DNA of 64,000 nt from assembly GCA_030998015.1 (NCBI GenBank), contig JARWMV010000007.1, positions 393,880-457,879 on the forward strand. Direction: 5' to 3'. The notes under the pieces were generated by a model. It had not been told where the DNA came from, made no database searches, and saw only the letters and a list, made by a program, of their open reading frames with translations. Positions 20,710-32,453 of this stretch are shown here, piece by piece. Origin of the DNA: Ceratorhiza oryzae-sativae (lineage: Eukaryota > Basidiomycota > Agaricomycetes > Cantharellales > Ceratobasidiaceae). Made by a program: the position numbers and the translations under genes. Position 1 is the stretch's first letter. Each line of letters begins with the position of its first letter.

Positions 20710-23332
20710 CTAGACAACGCCCGCCGGCGGATGGACCTCGTCCATGCTCACATCGTCGGGCACGTCCTGCTCCATCTCGCGCGCCTCGTCCACCACGATC
20801 ATATCCTCGGCATCCATGTACTCCTCCTCTTCCTCCTCGTCCGACAGCTCGCCATGCGCTCTTGTACCCGCGCTTGCATCTCGGGCGAGAGCTGTGCAAC
20901 CCACAGTTTGTCCAGTTTATGGGATTTGAGCTGGAGAAAAACAAGATCCGGGCAACGTGTCAGTTTAGGCTTTGGGTTTGATCGAAGTGTGCATCCCAGA
21001 ATCGTTTCGACCGTGTACGGCATCGCCCAGGACAAATGACCCGATTTCGCATTCACACTCACCCGCTCTTTCCAGCCCCACTTGAGTTCCTGCTTCTCGC
21101 TCTCCTCCTCGGGAGTCGCATAGACAAGCAGAGCACACCAGCGCCTAGGTGCACGCCCGCGCCATCACCTAGTACCGTCGCCTCCGTCACCTCGGTCACG
21201 TTTGCGTCGACAATCTTCCACCACTTGCTGTCTCTCTTTACGTACGAGAACAAGTGAGACCGGCCAAGAAGGCCGTCGTGGATGATCACAGCTTGTAGGT
21301 CATACTGCATACCGTCAGGCGTCGTGAGAGGAATCCAAGGGAGGAATTACATACAGGAATGTTCATCAACTCTGGCCTGTTCCACAGGTTTTGCTGTTCA
21401 ACCTTAGCTCTTCCGACTTTTTCGCAAGTTCTGTGACACCCCAAGGGTTAACGATCACACTCAGTCGATAGTGTCAAACTCACCAGCACACCGATCCTCG
21501 AAATCCTTCAACAAAGTCTTCAACTTTTCCAGTGTCCTCTGGTTCCTATCAGCTCTCTCGGGATTCGCAGTCTTTTCAAAATGCTTAATGCACACTCTCA
21601 GATCCGCAAACGTGTCTCTTCCCTATTCGCTCCTCTTATTAGTACACCCTTTTCTAAAGCCAGACGACTAACCTCGTGTCGAGTAAGCTTCACCGCTCCT
21701 CCTCCATACCCTTCAACAAAACTTCGATCTCCTTGGCCCTCTTCAACACCACACCCTCCACAAACTCCCTCTTCGAAACACACCACCGATCCATCCACAG
21801 CCTCGCTGGAAACACAAACTTGCCTCCTTTCCCACCTCCGCCTTCCTCCCGCTCGACCTTCAACACCATCGCTTCAGGAAGGAGATTGAACCCCATCCCA
21901 TCGGACGACACCTGATTCTCCATAACTGCGATGAGATCATTTGGGGTGGCAGCAGAGAGGCAGAGAGGAACGAGGTACAGATGTTGGTCTTGGTGCTGTT
22001 GAGATACTTCTGTGTGTGGCGATACTGGAGCATCAGGCGGTGGGTTGGGACTATTTGGATCATGCAGCGTCGGGAGGAAGAGCGGTTTTCCGAATGAAAG
22101 GAAAAGGTTCAATGCGCGTACGAGACGCTTCATCAGATCTACATCCAAAATAAACAATCAGAGTAAATTAAAACAACTGGGCAAACGCACCAGTCGCAGC
22201 AACACTAAACGCCACGGCAACATCGTGTCTCGCCCAGCCCGCTTGCTCAGCCCATTCTTTAATATTGACATATGCGCGTGGTGTCATCTCTGCATGTGTG
22301 AATAATTCTCGGATAATCTCAGTATCTGTCCCGGGCATTCATCAGTCTCCCATGGTCTAGGAGGAAGGAAGAAGCGTACCATCCCACGGCCCATCCAACG
22401 TCTGCTCAACTTCTGTATCGGTAGAAGCTACTGGTCGCTTTCTGAGTTCTTTAAGCTTCGTTAAAAGCCGAGGCACAGAGAGAAGAGCTTGAAGGACTGG
22501 CGGTGCAAAAATTGATGTGGAATCGCTTGATCGGAATGCTGTTGGCCTATCCAGGAGATTATTATGCAAAAGCCAAACGCGATAACAAAAGGCATACCTC
22601 CCGTCCAACATCCGAACCTGCTGCTCAATAGGTAGTTCCTCATACACATCCGCCGCAAGGTTATTTTCTCTATCATTCAAACTGGCCTCAAGTGCCTGCC
22701 GGAGCGCATGATCTGTTGACTCGTCCAATCCCTAGAACACATTGTATAATCCAAACTGTGGAATTTAGGGTAGAAATACCCACCCTGGGTGCTACAGGTC
22801 CATAAAATGGTAGCTGGTCGTGTATAGGTTCCAACGGCGGCGGCTGATCATCATCCATCGCACCGCCCGCACCGCCCGCTCCCGATTCGGCGAGAGATAA
22901 CTGCAACGCCTTGTTTAGCTCTACATCCTCGTCATACGCCGGAGGTCCAGCATTGTTCGTATCGCTAGCTCGGACAAGCGCACGAGAGTTGTCGACCGGG
23001 CTGTTTTGCTTCCGCCGAGGTGGAAGAGCCGGTTTATTGAGTTGGCTGGTTAGTTGACGGCCCCGGAGTTCAGAATCGTCCTTTAGCATATTATTATTAA
23101 TCGCTTATTTCGCACCCCATCAAACACACTCACCACATTGAACTTGCGGTCTAATAACACAGCAGCAACTTTGTCTAAATTACCATCATGCTTATCCAAT
23201 AGCGCTGACCATGGATGAGTACCTCAAAAATCAAGTAAAATCCAACACACTTGCTATTTCCTGAGCCGTCGCACCCGTACCAAGCGACAAGAGCGATTGG
23301 ATCTGGGACTCGACATCCATGGATTCTGTCAT
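20710..23332 (-). CDS. UBA/UIM-containing, USP-like protein (probable pseudo-deubiquitinase), with apparent frameshifts
   Basis: N-terminus: a UBA-like segment split by an intron (ATAQEIA, then LLDKHDGNLDKVAAVLLDR). Two ubiquitin-interaction motifs follow, VELNKALQLSLAESG and STDHALRQALEASLND. Then comes a helical region (RPTAFRSSDSTSIFAPPVLQ) and a long middle segment. The C-terminal USP fold reads YDLQAVIIHDGLLGRSHLF, WWKIVDANVTEVTE, HLGAG and LLVYATPEEESEK, where the His region of ubiquitin proteases lies. I find no Cys box (G.T/NC-type) in the expected N-terminal part, so catalysis is doubtful. The tail is acidic (GELSDEEEEEEYMDAED). Several GT-AG introns of about 50 nt fit. At about 21693, 21140 and 20845 the frame is continuous only if one base is missing. 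Start ATG 23332; stop TAG 20710. Confidence 0.62.
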
Positions 23333-23918
23333 GGTCGCAAAGAAACCCAGGAACACGCAGACGCCCGATCAACTGATCAGGCGCTTAGCTCATGATGCCC
23401 AAAGCGGACGCTACATCTTAAAACGGAAACGGCCGCTGCGTCTGGGCCGACACGCCTGTTGCGCGTGTCGCCTGTGTTTCTGTCGGACACGTCACTGGCA
23501 GTGCTTTTTAGGAGGCGACATATCCATTCCATCACTCGTTTCTGTGCAACGCGTATCGAAAGAAGATTGTTAGCATATGCGCTGCGACGAGCCGAGCGTG
23601 TGGTGGGCGCATGGGACATAGCATCAGCAATTATAATTGTGTTTTTCCTCGCGCGCGCAGCGCTGATGTCCGGGCGCACCGCCTGATACTCGGCAAGTTG
23701 AATGTCATCCCCCACGTGCACATCACCTCGTGTTGAGGTACACGGAAACCTTCAACTAGACCGGTCTCCTCATCTCTACTCCCTTCCTATCCCCTCTCTG
23801 GGCTACTCTTCTTCCCCGTCCGCGGCCTCTGGCAGGTTCCTGCACTCCTCCTTCCCACCCGTCGATGACAAGGGCGACCTCCTCTTTCCTCTAATCGTTT
23901 GGTGCAAGCATCACACAG
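23333..23918. other. Divergent intergenic region
   Basis: Lies between the minus-strand USP-like gene and the plus-strand gene at 23919. It contains a palindromic CACGTG at about 23714. Minus-strand frames here (23377-23721) have no protein-like features. Confidence 0.4.
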
Positions 23919-25535
23919 ATGATAGCTGTTGGCATCATCACCATCGGCGCGGGCGCCTTTGTCACGACCAGTGTAGCTGCTACCTTTATCATACGTCGCC
24001 GAATCTCTGCTCCCGTGGACGAGGAATGGGTCCAGGTTGATCTAGTTGAAAAAGGGCTCAGTGACGTTTCAGACGCCGAGGTCGAGGTGTACCAAGCCAA
24101 GCGCGGCAACGGATGGAAAGAGTACAGCGGCGAAGACGAGATCATCACATTTGAGCCCGGTCTGCTCGCTCCTCTTGTTATCCATGACGAACTGGCCGCT
24201 CACGCTGTTGCCGTGCCTCGTGAGAGCCGCACCCCGCTTTCACCGGAGCGCATCTTCCCTACGCCTCCCAGATGGCAAGCGCCACCCGAGATCCCAGATG
24301 TACCAAAGCACATCCCAAGTAGCGCTCAACGATCCCCCACACTCGTCCCCGCCGCTTTGCTTTCGGAGGGCGGACCTGAAGCTGTCATAGAACACGTGTC
24401 GACAGGGTCTGGCATGACGATGACGTCCGAGGCTGAAGTTCCTGTAGACTCTCCAGATGAGGTTCCGTCCCCCGAGGTTGCATCTTGTCCAGCTGAATCT
24501 TCCGTACCGGATGACGAGCCTATCTCGCCTTCTGATACGATGACGCCTGTTCCGAGGACGACCTCAATACTTCAACTCGAGCTTATTCCTCCAACGCCTC
24601 TTGCCCTTGAGCCTATCTCCCTTCCGCTTATCGTATCACCTCTCAGTATCAAGACTCCGGTTATTCAAGAATCGGAAGATGTCCCCGTCAGACCTGTATT
24701 AGACATCAAGTCGCCCATAGGTCCGGTCAACCCGTTCCGAAGCCCTAGTACCCAATCTCCTCTACAGGAAGACCTTGCCCCACCCCCAGTATACACCCGA
24801 TATGATACCGCCAAATCTCCCATAGACCCAGAGCTTATTGAAACCATACTCAGTCCATTGCCTCACTCGGTCGCAGCCGTCAATGTCTTCATCGTGGATC
24901 AAGCCATGCTTGAGTCTCGCGTTCCTCTTCCACTCTCGATTCCTTCAACTCCAAAACCAACGGTGTTGGTCGATGACGGTATGGAGGATTGCCATCTAGC
25001 CAACGACAAGAAAGACCTAGCAGACCTTGGTGTTTCAGACAGCATACAATCGCCAATGACCCCAGACTCGATCATGGACCCTGAGTATTTGTCTCATATC
25101 GACTCGGATATGATGCTCTCCATCAGCGGGCCCTCGGCTCCAAACACTCCAGTCGACCCAAAAGAACCGGATTCATTGGGAGAGTATATAAAGAGCGAGC
25201 CTGTTGTAGATCGTACTCCACCATCCACCCCGGCGGAGACGGAGGGCGGTATTCGAGTAGGCGAAGTCACGCAGGTTCCAGATGATACCGACCGACCACC
25301 TGCGCCAGATCCACCGGAACCGACGTCTGATCTGGTGCTCTTGCTCCCCGGCTCTTTCAACCACCAGCACACCCTTTCGCATTTGACCGAGACATCCGTG
25401 AGCATTTCGCTCCTGACAGGGGATGTCGTCCAGTTGTGTAAAGCTATACTGGCGGCGAGTAACTGTGCTGGGCTAGTTGCACAGTTTGTAGTTGGTTTTT
25501 TGGTGTGGTGGAGTTTGATGCTCGTACCTGTTTGA
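23919..25535 (+). CDS. Proline/serine-rich protein with hydrophobic N- and C-terminal segments, 538 aa
   Basis: One uninterrupted frame from ATG 23919 to TGA 25535. Residues 2-25 are strongly hydrophobic (IAVGIITIGAGAFVTTSVAA) followed by RRR, a signal-anchor pattern. The last 35 residues are again hydrophobic (GLVAQFVVGFLVWWSLMLV), like a tail anchor. Between them lie about 480 residues of acidic, Pro/Ser/Thr-rich sequence with many SP and TP sites (TPPSTPAETE, PMTPDSIMDPEY), likely disordered and phosphorylated. The conserved-looking N-terminal part reads EEWVQVDLVEKGLSDVSDAE. I recognise no family. A two-span endomembrane protein with a large cytosolic loop is one reading. A CACACAG directly precedes the ATG, so an upstream non-coding exon is possible. 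Confidence 0.7.
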   Translation: MIAVGIITIGAGAFVTTSVAATFIIRRRISAPVDEEWVQVDLVEKGLSDVSDAEVEVYQAKRGNGWKEYSGEDEIITFEPGLLAPLVIHDELAAHAVAVPRESRTPLSPERIFPTPPRWQAPPEIPDVPKHIPSSAQRSPTLVPAALLSEGGPEAVIEHVSTGSGMTMTSEAEVPVDSPDEVPSPEVASCPAESSVPDDEPISPSDTMTPVPRTTSILQLELIPPTPLALEPISLPLIVSPLSIKTPVIQESEDVPVRPVLDIKSPIGPVNPFRSPSTQSPLQEDLAPPPVYTRYDTAKSPIDPELIETILSPLPHSVAAVNVFIVDQAMLESRVPLPLSIPSTPKPTVLVDDGMEDCHLANDKKDLADLGVSDSIQSPMTPDSIMDPEYLSHIDSDMMLSISGPSAPNTPVDPKEPDSLGEYIKSEPVVDRTPPSTPAETEGGIRVGEVTQVPDDTDRPPAPDPPEPTSDLVLLLPGSFNHQHTLSHLTETSVSISLLTGDVVQLCKAILAASNCAGLVAQFVVGFLVWWSLMLVPV

Positions 25536-26229
25536 GGCATCTCTCTTTGTGGTACGTGTTTTGCCATTTCGCTTTGTCATTCATATTCTCATACTTTTTT
25601 TTTTTCCCGAGTAGCGTTCTCTCCTGGTCATATGGTCGCTTCCTTCTTCATGCCACGCCGTTTTGGTTCATGCCTTTACACGATTCGGTCCTCTTCTTCT
25701 CTCTCCTTGGACAGAACTCTATCCATTCAAACAATTTCTTTCATTCTCTTCGTGGTTGTATGCCAGCTTGCTTTCCGATTCATCACATGTACTGTTTTGT
25801 ATCCTTATATGCGTCTCTCCCTGTGCTCACGTTAATATATTCAACTAATCTCGCGGAGATAAAGATTGAATTTCGTTACGCTGGGCGCTGATTATCGGTG
25901 TATTAATGGTCGCCAGGTAGCCCCTGCTTTAGTTCTTCAGCCACAGGCTTTCCAGGTTCACTTGGCGTCGAATGATATTATGTTCCTGATAAACACAACG
26001 AAAATCGATCATTCTTCTGGCGCGGCGACGCGTTTCAGACGCGACGATATTATGAGCGAGGGGGATTATGGATTTACAGGATATGTATCATATTACATAT
26101 TCGCTGCATGGGAACAGCGGTAGAAACGAGACAGGTCCGTCACAAATCAAGTCTGTCAAAAACCAAGTTCGACAAGAATCAAGTCTGTTTGGGAGGTCAA
26201 GTACATTCGAATTAACTCCGTTTATGGAT
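25536..26229. other. Convergent intergenic region
   Basis: Holds the 3' ends of the 23919 gene and of the minus-strand gene ending at 26230. Pyrimidine-rich up to about 25800, then AT-rich. No gene seen. Confidence 0.5.
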
Positions 26230-27148
26230 CTACGGATCCTTGGGGGGATCCTTGGGGTCGCACTCTGGCAGGGTGAAGCCGTTATACAAGGTTCCTTCAT
26301 ACTTGGTCCTCGGGTTATACAGGTGGATTCTGCAATTGCCGGCGTCCGAGCTGGGCTCCCCGATGGCAAACACATTTTTTCCGTCCTTGTTGTTCGCCGC
26401 GTGGACAAAGTATTGCCCGTTGGTGTATTGAGCCATTGGTGCCGGGCCTTGCCAAATCTTCTTCGATGGGATTGTACCCCCACACCACCTAATGTCGACT
26501 CCGCCGTCGGTGCTGTCCATGACAAAGTTGAATCCGATTGCGTCTTTCGCGGTCATATCGTTGGGGCATTCCTTGACAGTAACGCAGTACGGAGGATCCC
26601 CATGAGGATTCTGGATAATATAGTCAGACCGACAAAGAGATACAGTTTTGTCATTCAGGATAAGCTCACAATCACAACTAGGCATTTCTTCTCGCATGGG
26701 ATGTAAACACGACCGTAGAGCTGTTGACATTTGTCGTTATTTGGTTCACGGGCAAAGTTTGGAGTGCATTTCTGGTGGAAAAAAATAGGGTGGCATCAGT
26801 ACACATACATGATCTCGCACGTCATCGTGCACACTCGCGAAATATTTACCTGGAACTCGGCACGTATTTCGGGGTGCTTCTGGTCAGGGTCAAAGGCAAC
26901 AAAGCTCTTTGTGTCGAAATGGTAGTGCTTAGTTACGTCTAGAAAGCGCGCATAAGTTCATATATTTCAATCAATAAGCGTCTTTGTAGCTTACTCTTGC
27001 ACGATTTATCTTCAAAGGCGATTGTAGACAGCGGCCCCGAGCGAACGACCTCGCATTTTGGCGGCTGATTACAGTCCACAGCCGCAGGTGCAGCGTTGCT
27101 AAACAGACCGAGTCCAACGAGCAGAGCAGAAACGAACAGCGGATTCAT
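26230..27148 (-). CDS. Secreted protein of unknown family, 241 aa (paralogue of 12930-13837)
   Basis: Minus-strand exons 26995-27148, 26850-26938, 26670-26771 and 26230-26610 total 726 nt in frame. Exons 2 and 3 are exactly as long as in the 12930 gene (89 and 102 nt), and intron phases (1, 0, 0) agree. Signal peptide MNPLFVSALLVGLGLFSNA. Shared motifs: VRSGPLST, LYGRVYIP, NPHGDPPY, GFNFVMDSTDGGVDIRW, GGTIPSKKIWQGP, GQYFV. It has about twelve cysteines in the mature protein, many more than its paralogue, including PPKCEV, RWCGGT and PECDP, and a short Pro/Asp/Lys tail. Function unknown. The pair stands in opposite orientation about 13 kb apart. Confidence 0.75.
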
Positions 27149-27224
27149 GCAGTAGATTTCAGTGAGAACGTATGTGAGAATCGAGGATGAAGGAACCTGC
27201 TGTCATTCGGTCGAATATTCAAGA

Positions 27225-27232
27225 TATTTATA
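27225..27232 (-). promoter_or_regulatory. TATA box of the 27148 gene
   Basis: Reads TATAAATA on the minus strand, 77 nt upstream of the ATG at 27148. Confidence 0.5.
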
Positions 27233-27943
27233 ATATTGTGAAGCGCCTAAGGGGTGCATGCTGGCCATGCGGCGCTACGCCAGGTGAGCTAACTTAGGAA
27301 TTGGTTGCTTTGCGTGGTTCTCTCCACGGCTGAGTTAATGCTGACCGAACAAGGGCGGTTTCGCCTCTGATAGTAACGCCTTCGAGGTCTGGGAGTACTG
27401 AATGGACCTAGCCTGACACAGACTCAGGATCCACTGGCTTACCCAAATGCAATTCATAGCTATATCTTCGAACGGCCCTCGGGTGGCACCACTGATTCTC
27501 ACAGCATCCAAAACTCAATGGCTGGCGGTGGAGGAGGACATGATACATGGGAGTCTTAGTAATGGCCGGTGGCAAACGGGGTGGCTAATGGACTTCGTGC
27601 CCCACTTCCCCCTTGAACGACGCTTCCTCGTATATCCATCACATGAAACTAATCTCCAGACAAGACCACGAAGGAAACCGCAGACCCACACATTCTTTAC
27701 TAGTCTACGCAATTGGTTGAGGCAATGGGGTATGAGGCTTCGTATCGGGCGCCCGCAATTTTGAGACCTTCAGATGTGAAGTAGGGGAAGTGATTCGTTT
27801 TAGTGCACTTTTTTGACATATTCGCAGCCGAGACCCCTGCGGGCTATTGGCCCATATTTGTAAAGGGACTTTGGGGATTATCGTGTCATGTACCCTGGCG
27901 CAGGGTTCTTTGTGAACAAATAAACAATGCAGATGATTGATTG
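27233..27943. other. Intergenic, last unique sequence before the transposon cluster
   Basis: About 700 nt without a supported gene. Beyond it the window is almost continuous transposon sequence. Confidence 0.45.
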
Positions 27944-28720
27944 TGTTATGATAAATATGGTGTCCATATCCTGGGTTGCAAATCGGCTAAATTCTACATC
28001 TCTCCCACCCTCTGCCGCCGCGCCGCCCGCCCGCCGTCCACCCGAGCTGTCTGCCGACCGGCTAAGCTGCTAGCCGACCAATTGACTGTCCAAGAGCCGA
28101 CCGGTTGGTTTACTGGTGAACCTACCGGCGTTGTTCTTTCGTTTCGCCGCATACACGCATATACACATCCAATTGTCTAGTCGATTACAGTGCTGCCCCC
28201 ACCGCCCGTCGCCCTTCGCCCGTCCCGCGTCCCTTGCTTCTCAACTCTCGCCTACTCGTTCACCCTTCCCACCTCGCCCGTCCTGCCTTCCATCTTGTGT
28301 CCCTCCTTCCCACCTTCCGCCCACTGCCCCACACCTTGCACCCCGGCCACACTCCTCGCCCACAGCCTTCCCACCTCCCGGCCTTGCCATCGCCCGTTTC
28401 CCGTGCCCAGCATTCCGTCTCGCCCTTTGTTGGAGATTACAAGTGCGTCGGCGGTTATGCAGGTTACGTTACGATGACACGGACCTTTCATTCGCATTCT
28501 TGATTGTATGCTGACTCCTGTCGTCGGCTTTCACGCCTGTATCGCGTATTCGGATCTATACTCACCTGTACTCGCTTGTATGCGCTTGCGCTATCTTGGT
28601 TATGTATATGCGGACTTGTCTTGTATATAAAGTCTCGCTTTCTCATGTCTTATAGTCACTCGTTGAATACACTCGTATATTTCACTAGTTTTATTTCACT
28701 GCGCTATACTACGTTCAACA
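27944..28720 (+). repeat. 5' LTR of a Ty1/copia element
   Basis: Begins TGTTATG and ends GTTCAACA, giving the TGTT/AACA inverted ends of an LTR. It is followed at once by GGTTATGAGCCC, which suits a copia primer-binding site for initiator tRNA-Met. A TATATAAAG box lies near 28623-28631. It abuts the gag frame starting at 28806. The exact first base is uncertain by 2 nt. Confidence 0.6.
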
Positions 28721-28805
28721 GGTTATGAGCCCCGCCTTGCTCTAAACCTATACAACTAGTACTTTACAGTTAACCGTCCATCGCACTTAACCCCACTCAT
28801 CCATT

Positions 28806-30891
28806 ATGTCGAACACTGGCACTACCGGTGGCACAACTGCCCCAAACCCCAACTCATCATCCTCGACTGCTACGGCTGTGTTGCTGTATAGTACTGGGTC
28901 GATCTGTATCCCACCTCTCAGGGGATCGGAGAACTGGCGCATCTGGCGCGTTCGGATGGAAGACCTACTTGAAGAGCTTGAACTCATTCAGTACATGGAT
29001 GGAACGAAGACTAAACCATCGTCTGGATCGACTGACTTCGACGATTGGCTGAAATACGACCGCAAGGCCTGTGGTATTATACGGCGCTGCATTGATGACA
29101 ATGTTATGATGAATATACTCACTTGTGAAACCTCTTCTGAGGTTTGGACTCAACTTAAACAGCTATATGAAGTGGCCAATATAGTTGCCATTATTGGATT
29201 ACGTCGGAACTTCTTCTCACATTGTATGCTCGACGAAACTCGCATCGATGACCATGTTTGCACTATGCGCTCCTGTTATGATCAACTCCATGCTATCAAC
29301 TCAAACCTTGCTACCAACTTTGACTGGGCTATTGCCCTCATCGCCTCACTTCCCCTCTCATGGGATGTTTTTATCCAAACGCTGCGGCCACTCCTCATGT
29401 TTCAGGACAAAACAAAATGGCCAGATATGGTGAAACAAGTCACTAGCTTAGTTATGGCCAAGGGACAATGAAAGGAGCAAAGGAGTGTCGAGGCAGGACT
29501 ACTAACGAAGAAGAATACCAGGGCAGCAGCCACGTTCGGGTCTGGCAGATCGAATGGAAAGAATACTGGCAGAGGATCTGCAGGACAAGGAAAACAAAAG
29601 GGCAAGTGTAACTACTGCCACAAAAAGGGACATTGGGAGAGGGAGTGTTGAAAGAAAAAGGCTGATCAAGAGAAAAAGAAAGAATTGGCGCATATAGCCA
29701 GTACCAGAGAACAAGGCGATCAAGACCAAGCGGACCGAGGAGGAGCTGTTGCCTTTGTGGCAGAAGCTCCTTCATCCTTCTCATCGCATGAATGGATCAC
29801 TGACTCTGGAGCCAGCTCACATATAGTCAGTAATCATGCCTATTTCAGCACCTACGAACCTGCCTCAGAGGTTGTCCAAGGCATTGGTGGCAATGTACCT
29901 ATAGTAGGCCAAGGTACCATTCATGCTATCATACGCAACGGAAATAAATTGAACAAACTCCTGCTCCGAAATGTCACTCACGTCCCCTCGTTTGCTGGCA
30001 ACTTACTGTTGTGCAAAGTAATTGATTTTGCTGGAGGAGCGTGTCTTTTTAAAGGACAATGCTGCACTATATATGTGCCTGATGGCTGAATCCTAGGTGT
30101 TGGACTGAAGATCAGAGACTCAGCAAAAGGAAGCCTTTACCTAATGGATATCTCAGTTATCACCCCTACTACCCAAGTAGCTGTTGCTCAAGGCAACATG
30201 GATGGAATGAAAACCTGGGAGGACTGGCATTGTATTATGGGCCATATTAATCAAGGCACCCTCGAACAACTGTTCAACAAAAACATGGTGAATGGGATGA
30301 AAGTTGATTGCGACTCCCCATGCAATTATTTCTGCAAGGCGTGTGTCCAGGCAAAACATCATATCACCTCCTATCCTCAGGAATTGAAATTGAAATATCA
30401 CTCTGTTGGTGATCTCACTGTCACGGATGTCTGGGGACCAGCTTGCACTCAATCCCTACAAGGGAGCTCATATTTTGTCACATTTACCAACATGTACTCC
30501 TGCTTCACCATTGCCAGCTTTATGAAATCAACCAAGGAAGTCTTTGAGCACTACAAGGCGTACAAAGCTTTACTAGCCAACCAGTTTGGCAAGAAACTTA
30601 AACAAGTCTGTTCCAACAATGGAAAAGAATTTGTCAATAAAATTTTCAAAGACTATGCTGCTTTGCAAGGTACTATCCTAGAGCAGACCGCACTGCACTC
30701 ATCTGCACAGAACAGAGTTGCTGAACACAAAAACTGCACATTGGTCAAAGGAGCTTGGGCACAGCTATTTGCCCAACAGCTACCATGCTTCTTATGGCAA
30801 GAGGCTGTCTCTTATGTGGTGTATATTGCCAACTGGTCTCCTACGCATACACTCAGAGACATCACTCTGTACAAGCACTTTTACAGCCGTA
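28806..30891 (+). pseudogene. Ty1/copia gag-pol polyprotein, truncated and with three TGA stops
   Basis: One reading frame runs from ATG 28806 to 30891, broken only by TGA at 29469, 29649 and 30087. Order: UBN2-type gag (PPLRGSENWRIWRVRMEDLL, WTQLKQLYE, IASLPLSWD), a CCHC knuckle (CNYCHKKGHWEREC), aspartic protease (ITDSGASSHIVSN), a GAG-pre-integrase zinc region (WHCIMGHINQGTLEQL, CKACVQAKHH), and the start of the integrase core (DVWGP, and NNGKEF in place of the usual DNG.EF). The order protease-integrase with no reverse transcriptase in between is diagnostic of copia. The rest of integrase, the RT and RNase H are missing because LTR-A sequence begins at 30892. All three stops are TGA, as expected from CGA. 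Confidence 0.85.
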
Positions 30892-31388
30892 TGTTACAGG
30901 TCAGGGTACACTTGAATATCTAGAGCTTAAGTAAATGTAGATATGTTAGCATACACTAATCATACACAATACTTCTTAGACTAGAGTAAGAAGGCTCAAA
31001 GTAGTTGCAATGCGATCAAGTAACACTCAAGGTAGTCTTAATCTTTCACAGTGTAAACTGAATAATTTATAGGTATAAAGAGCAAGACTACTATGGTCAG
31101 GTTCCCTTAGATATCTTAAATGTAGTTCAGCCCTAGTTGCTTGGACTAACTGATACTAATCTTAATACTAAACTTAAGCAGTAGCTTATAGGATGGATGG
31201 TGGGCTGCCTAATGCATGTACTTCCTCAGCTACAGGTACTTAGATTTCCTCTAATAGCCAGTACTTAATGTCATGCTCAATCAGGCAATATTGTATCCTT
31301 ATATATCTCTGTATATAAGATACAATGACTCAGACAGTACATAACTAATATGGTACTTTATTCCTCAGTACTAGTTATATAAGAAATC
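30892..31388 (-). repeat. Partial LTR-A, minus orientation, interrupting the copia element
   Basis: Starts TGTTACAGGTCAGGGTACAC and follows the solo LTR-A at 33835-35142 base for base with scattered differences. It stops after about 497 nt, where the LTR-B of G1 begins. In the full copy the sequence continues with ACACACAGACAAG, so G1 inserted here. The rest of this LTR-A copy is not in the window. Confidence 0.8.
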
Positions 31389-31765
31389 TGTCACGAACTG
31401 ACATGCATATATCCACTCTATAATATTTTCTTGATTTACTACATTTTATGAGATCATCTTCAAAACATACTTGCCTTTTATGGTATATCTGTGTCATGTG
31501 ATTCAAGGGGATGTTCCAGACCAATAACCAAGATGTATTTCAACTCTGATGTGAAATTCTGCAGTTCTGCAGTCGCTTCCACTGCTTCTATCTCTTATTG
31601 GTTGTGACTCACTGTATGGACTTGTTTGTTATGATGTGGCTCATACTATGTATATAAACCAGGTCAAGTTTGCAGAGGACTCCTCAAGAACTTGACCTCT
31701 CACTGAATACAAGTTCTTTTACTTTCTTACTATTTTCCTCATTGCCTGACTTGTCGTTGTTGACA
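31389..31765 (+). repeat. LTR-B, 5' LTR of Ty3 element G1
   Basis: A 377-bp repeat from TGTCACGAACTGAC to GTTGTTGACA, with the same ends as the G2 LTRs (37293-37668 and 45170-45545). It has a TATATAAACC promoter box near 31651. The following TCAGGTCAAGTTCTTGACA is shared with G2 and marks the start of the internal region. Confidence 0.85.
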
Positions 31766-32132
31766 TCAGGTCAAGTTCTTGACAATTGTAAGTCTCAGTG
31801 TTGTCTGGGATACGTCAGGAACGCCATTGGTGTTGTCTTGTGATAACTCCCCATTGCCTTCCCCAATCCCACTCCACCTATCCACAGTCACAAGACATTG
31901 TTGCCCTATACGTGCTTCTGTGAAACCTTGCATAGTCAGGTCCCTCACACGTCATAACAAGCTTTGGTTCTTTAATCTCTTTTGTCGACAAGAGGTGGGG
32001 TCGCTCATTGCCCTTAAGTAGTTGAGCAACAGAGGTCACCTTCCTATTCCAATAGACTTGGGAAAGGGTCTATCTCTCTTGCCTTATCTTGTCCTTGCTC
32101 AAGTACGTCTCTGATGGAACACACAGCCCTCA

Positions 32133-32453
32133 GTGGCACAAACTTTTACAGAAGATCAGCACTGCTGTTGGTGTGGGTGGTTCGGACACCTATCCATCCA
32201 CTGCTTCACCCTCAACTTGGTCGAAGACATCCTTGAACAGGCTGGGCACATCAACTTTAACTGTGTGGTAATTGTCAAAGTCTGCCCCCAGAAAGTTGGA
32301 CAAGCCCAACAAGCCTTTGTCACCAAGCTGGGTGCCCCTGAGTGCAAAATTTGCCACCAAGCAAATGGAGCCACCTTCCCTGTGCACTGCCCCTACTGTC
32401 CTAAAAAGGACAAATTCTTATACTACTACACCATCCCCTGCAACCAGCTATAA
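32133..32453 (+). pseudogene. G1 upstream zinc-finger ORF
   Basis: Lies between the leader and gag. Contains a CX2CX4HX4C knuckle (CCWCGWFGHLSIHC) and a CX2C-X11-CX2C pair (CKICHQ ... CPYC). The G2 copy is at 37991-38356. No in-frame ATG opens it, so the start or an intron is unresolved. It is followed in another frame by a coiled-coil-like segment (32454-32604; ENLGQQLLCHLLDTIKNFQD) and a CPYC-containing frame (32750-33049). It is probably non-functional here. Confidence 0.5.

Noticed and set aside
28116..28514. Pro/Ser/Leu-rich plus-strand frames of 89-132 aa near 28.1-28.5 kb
   Set aside because: They lie in the C-rich part of the copia LTR and overlap in three frames; composition artefact.
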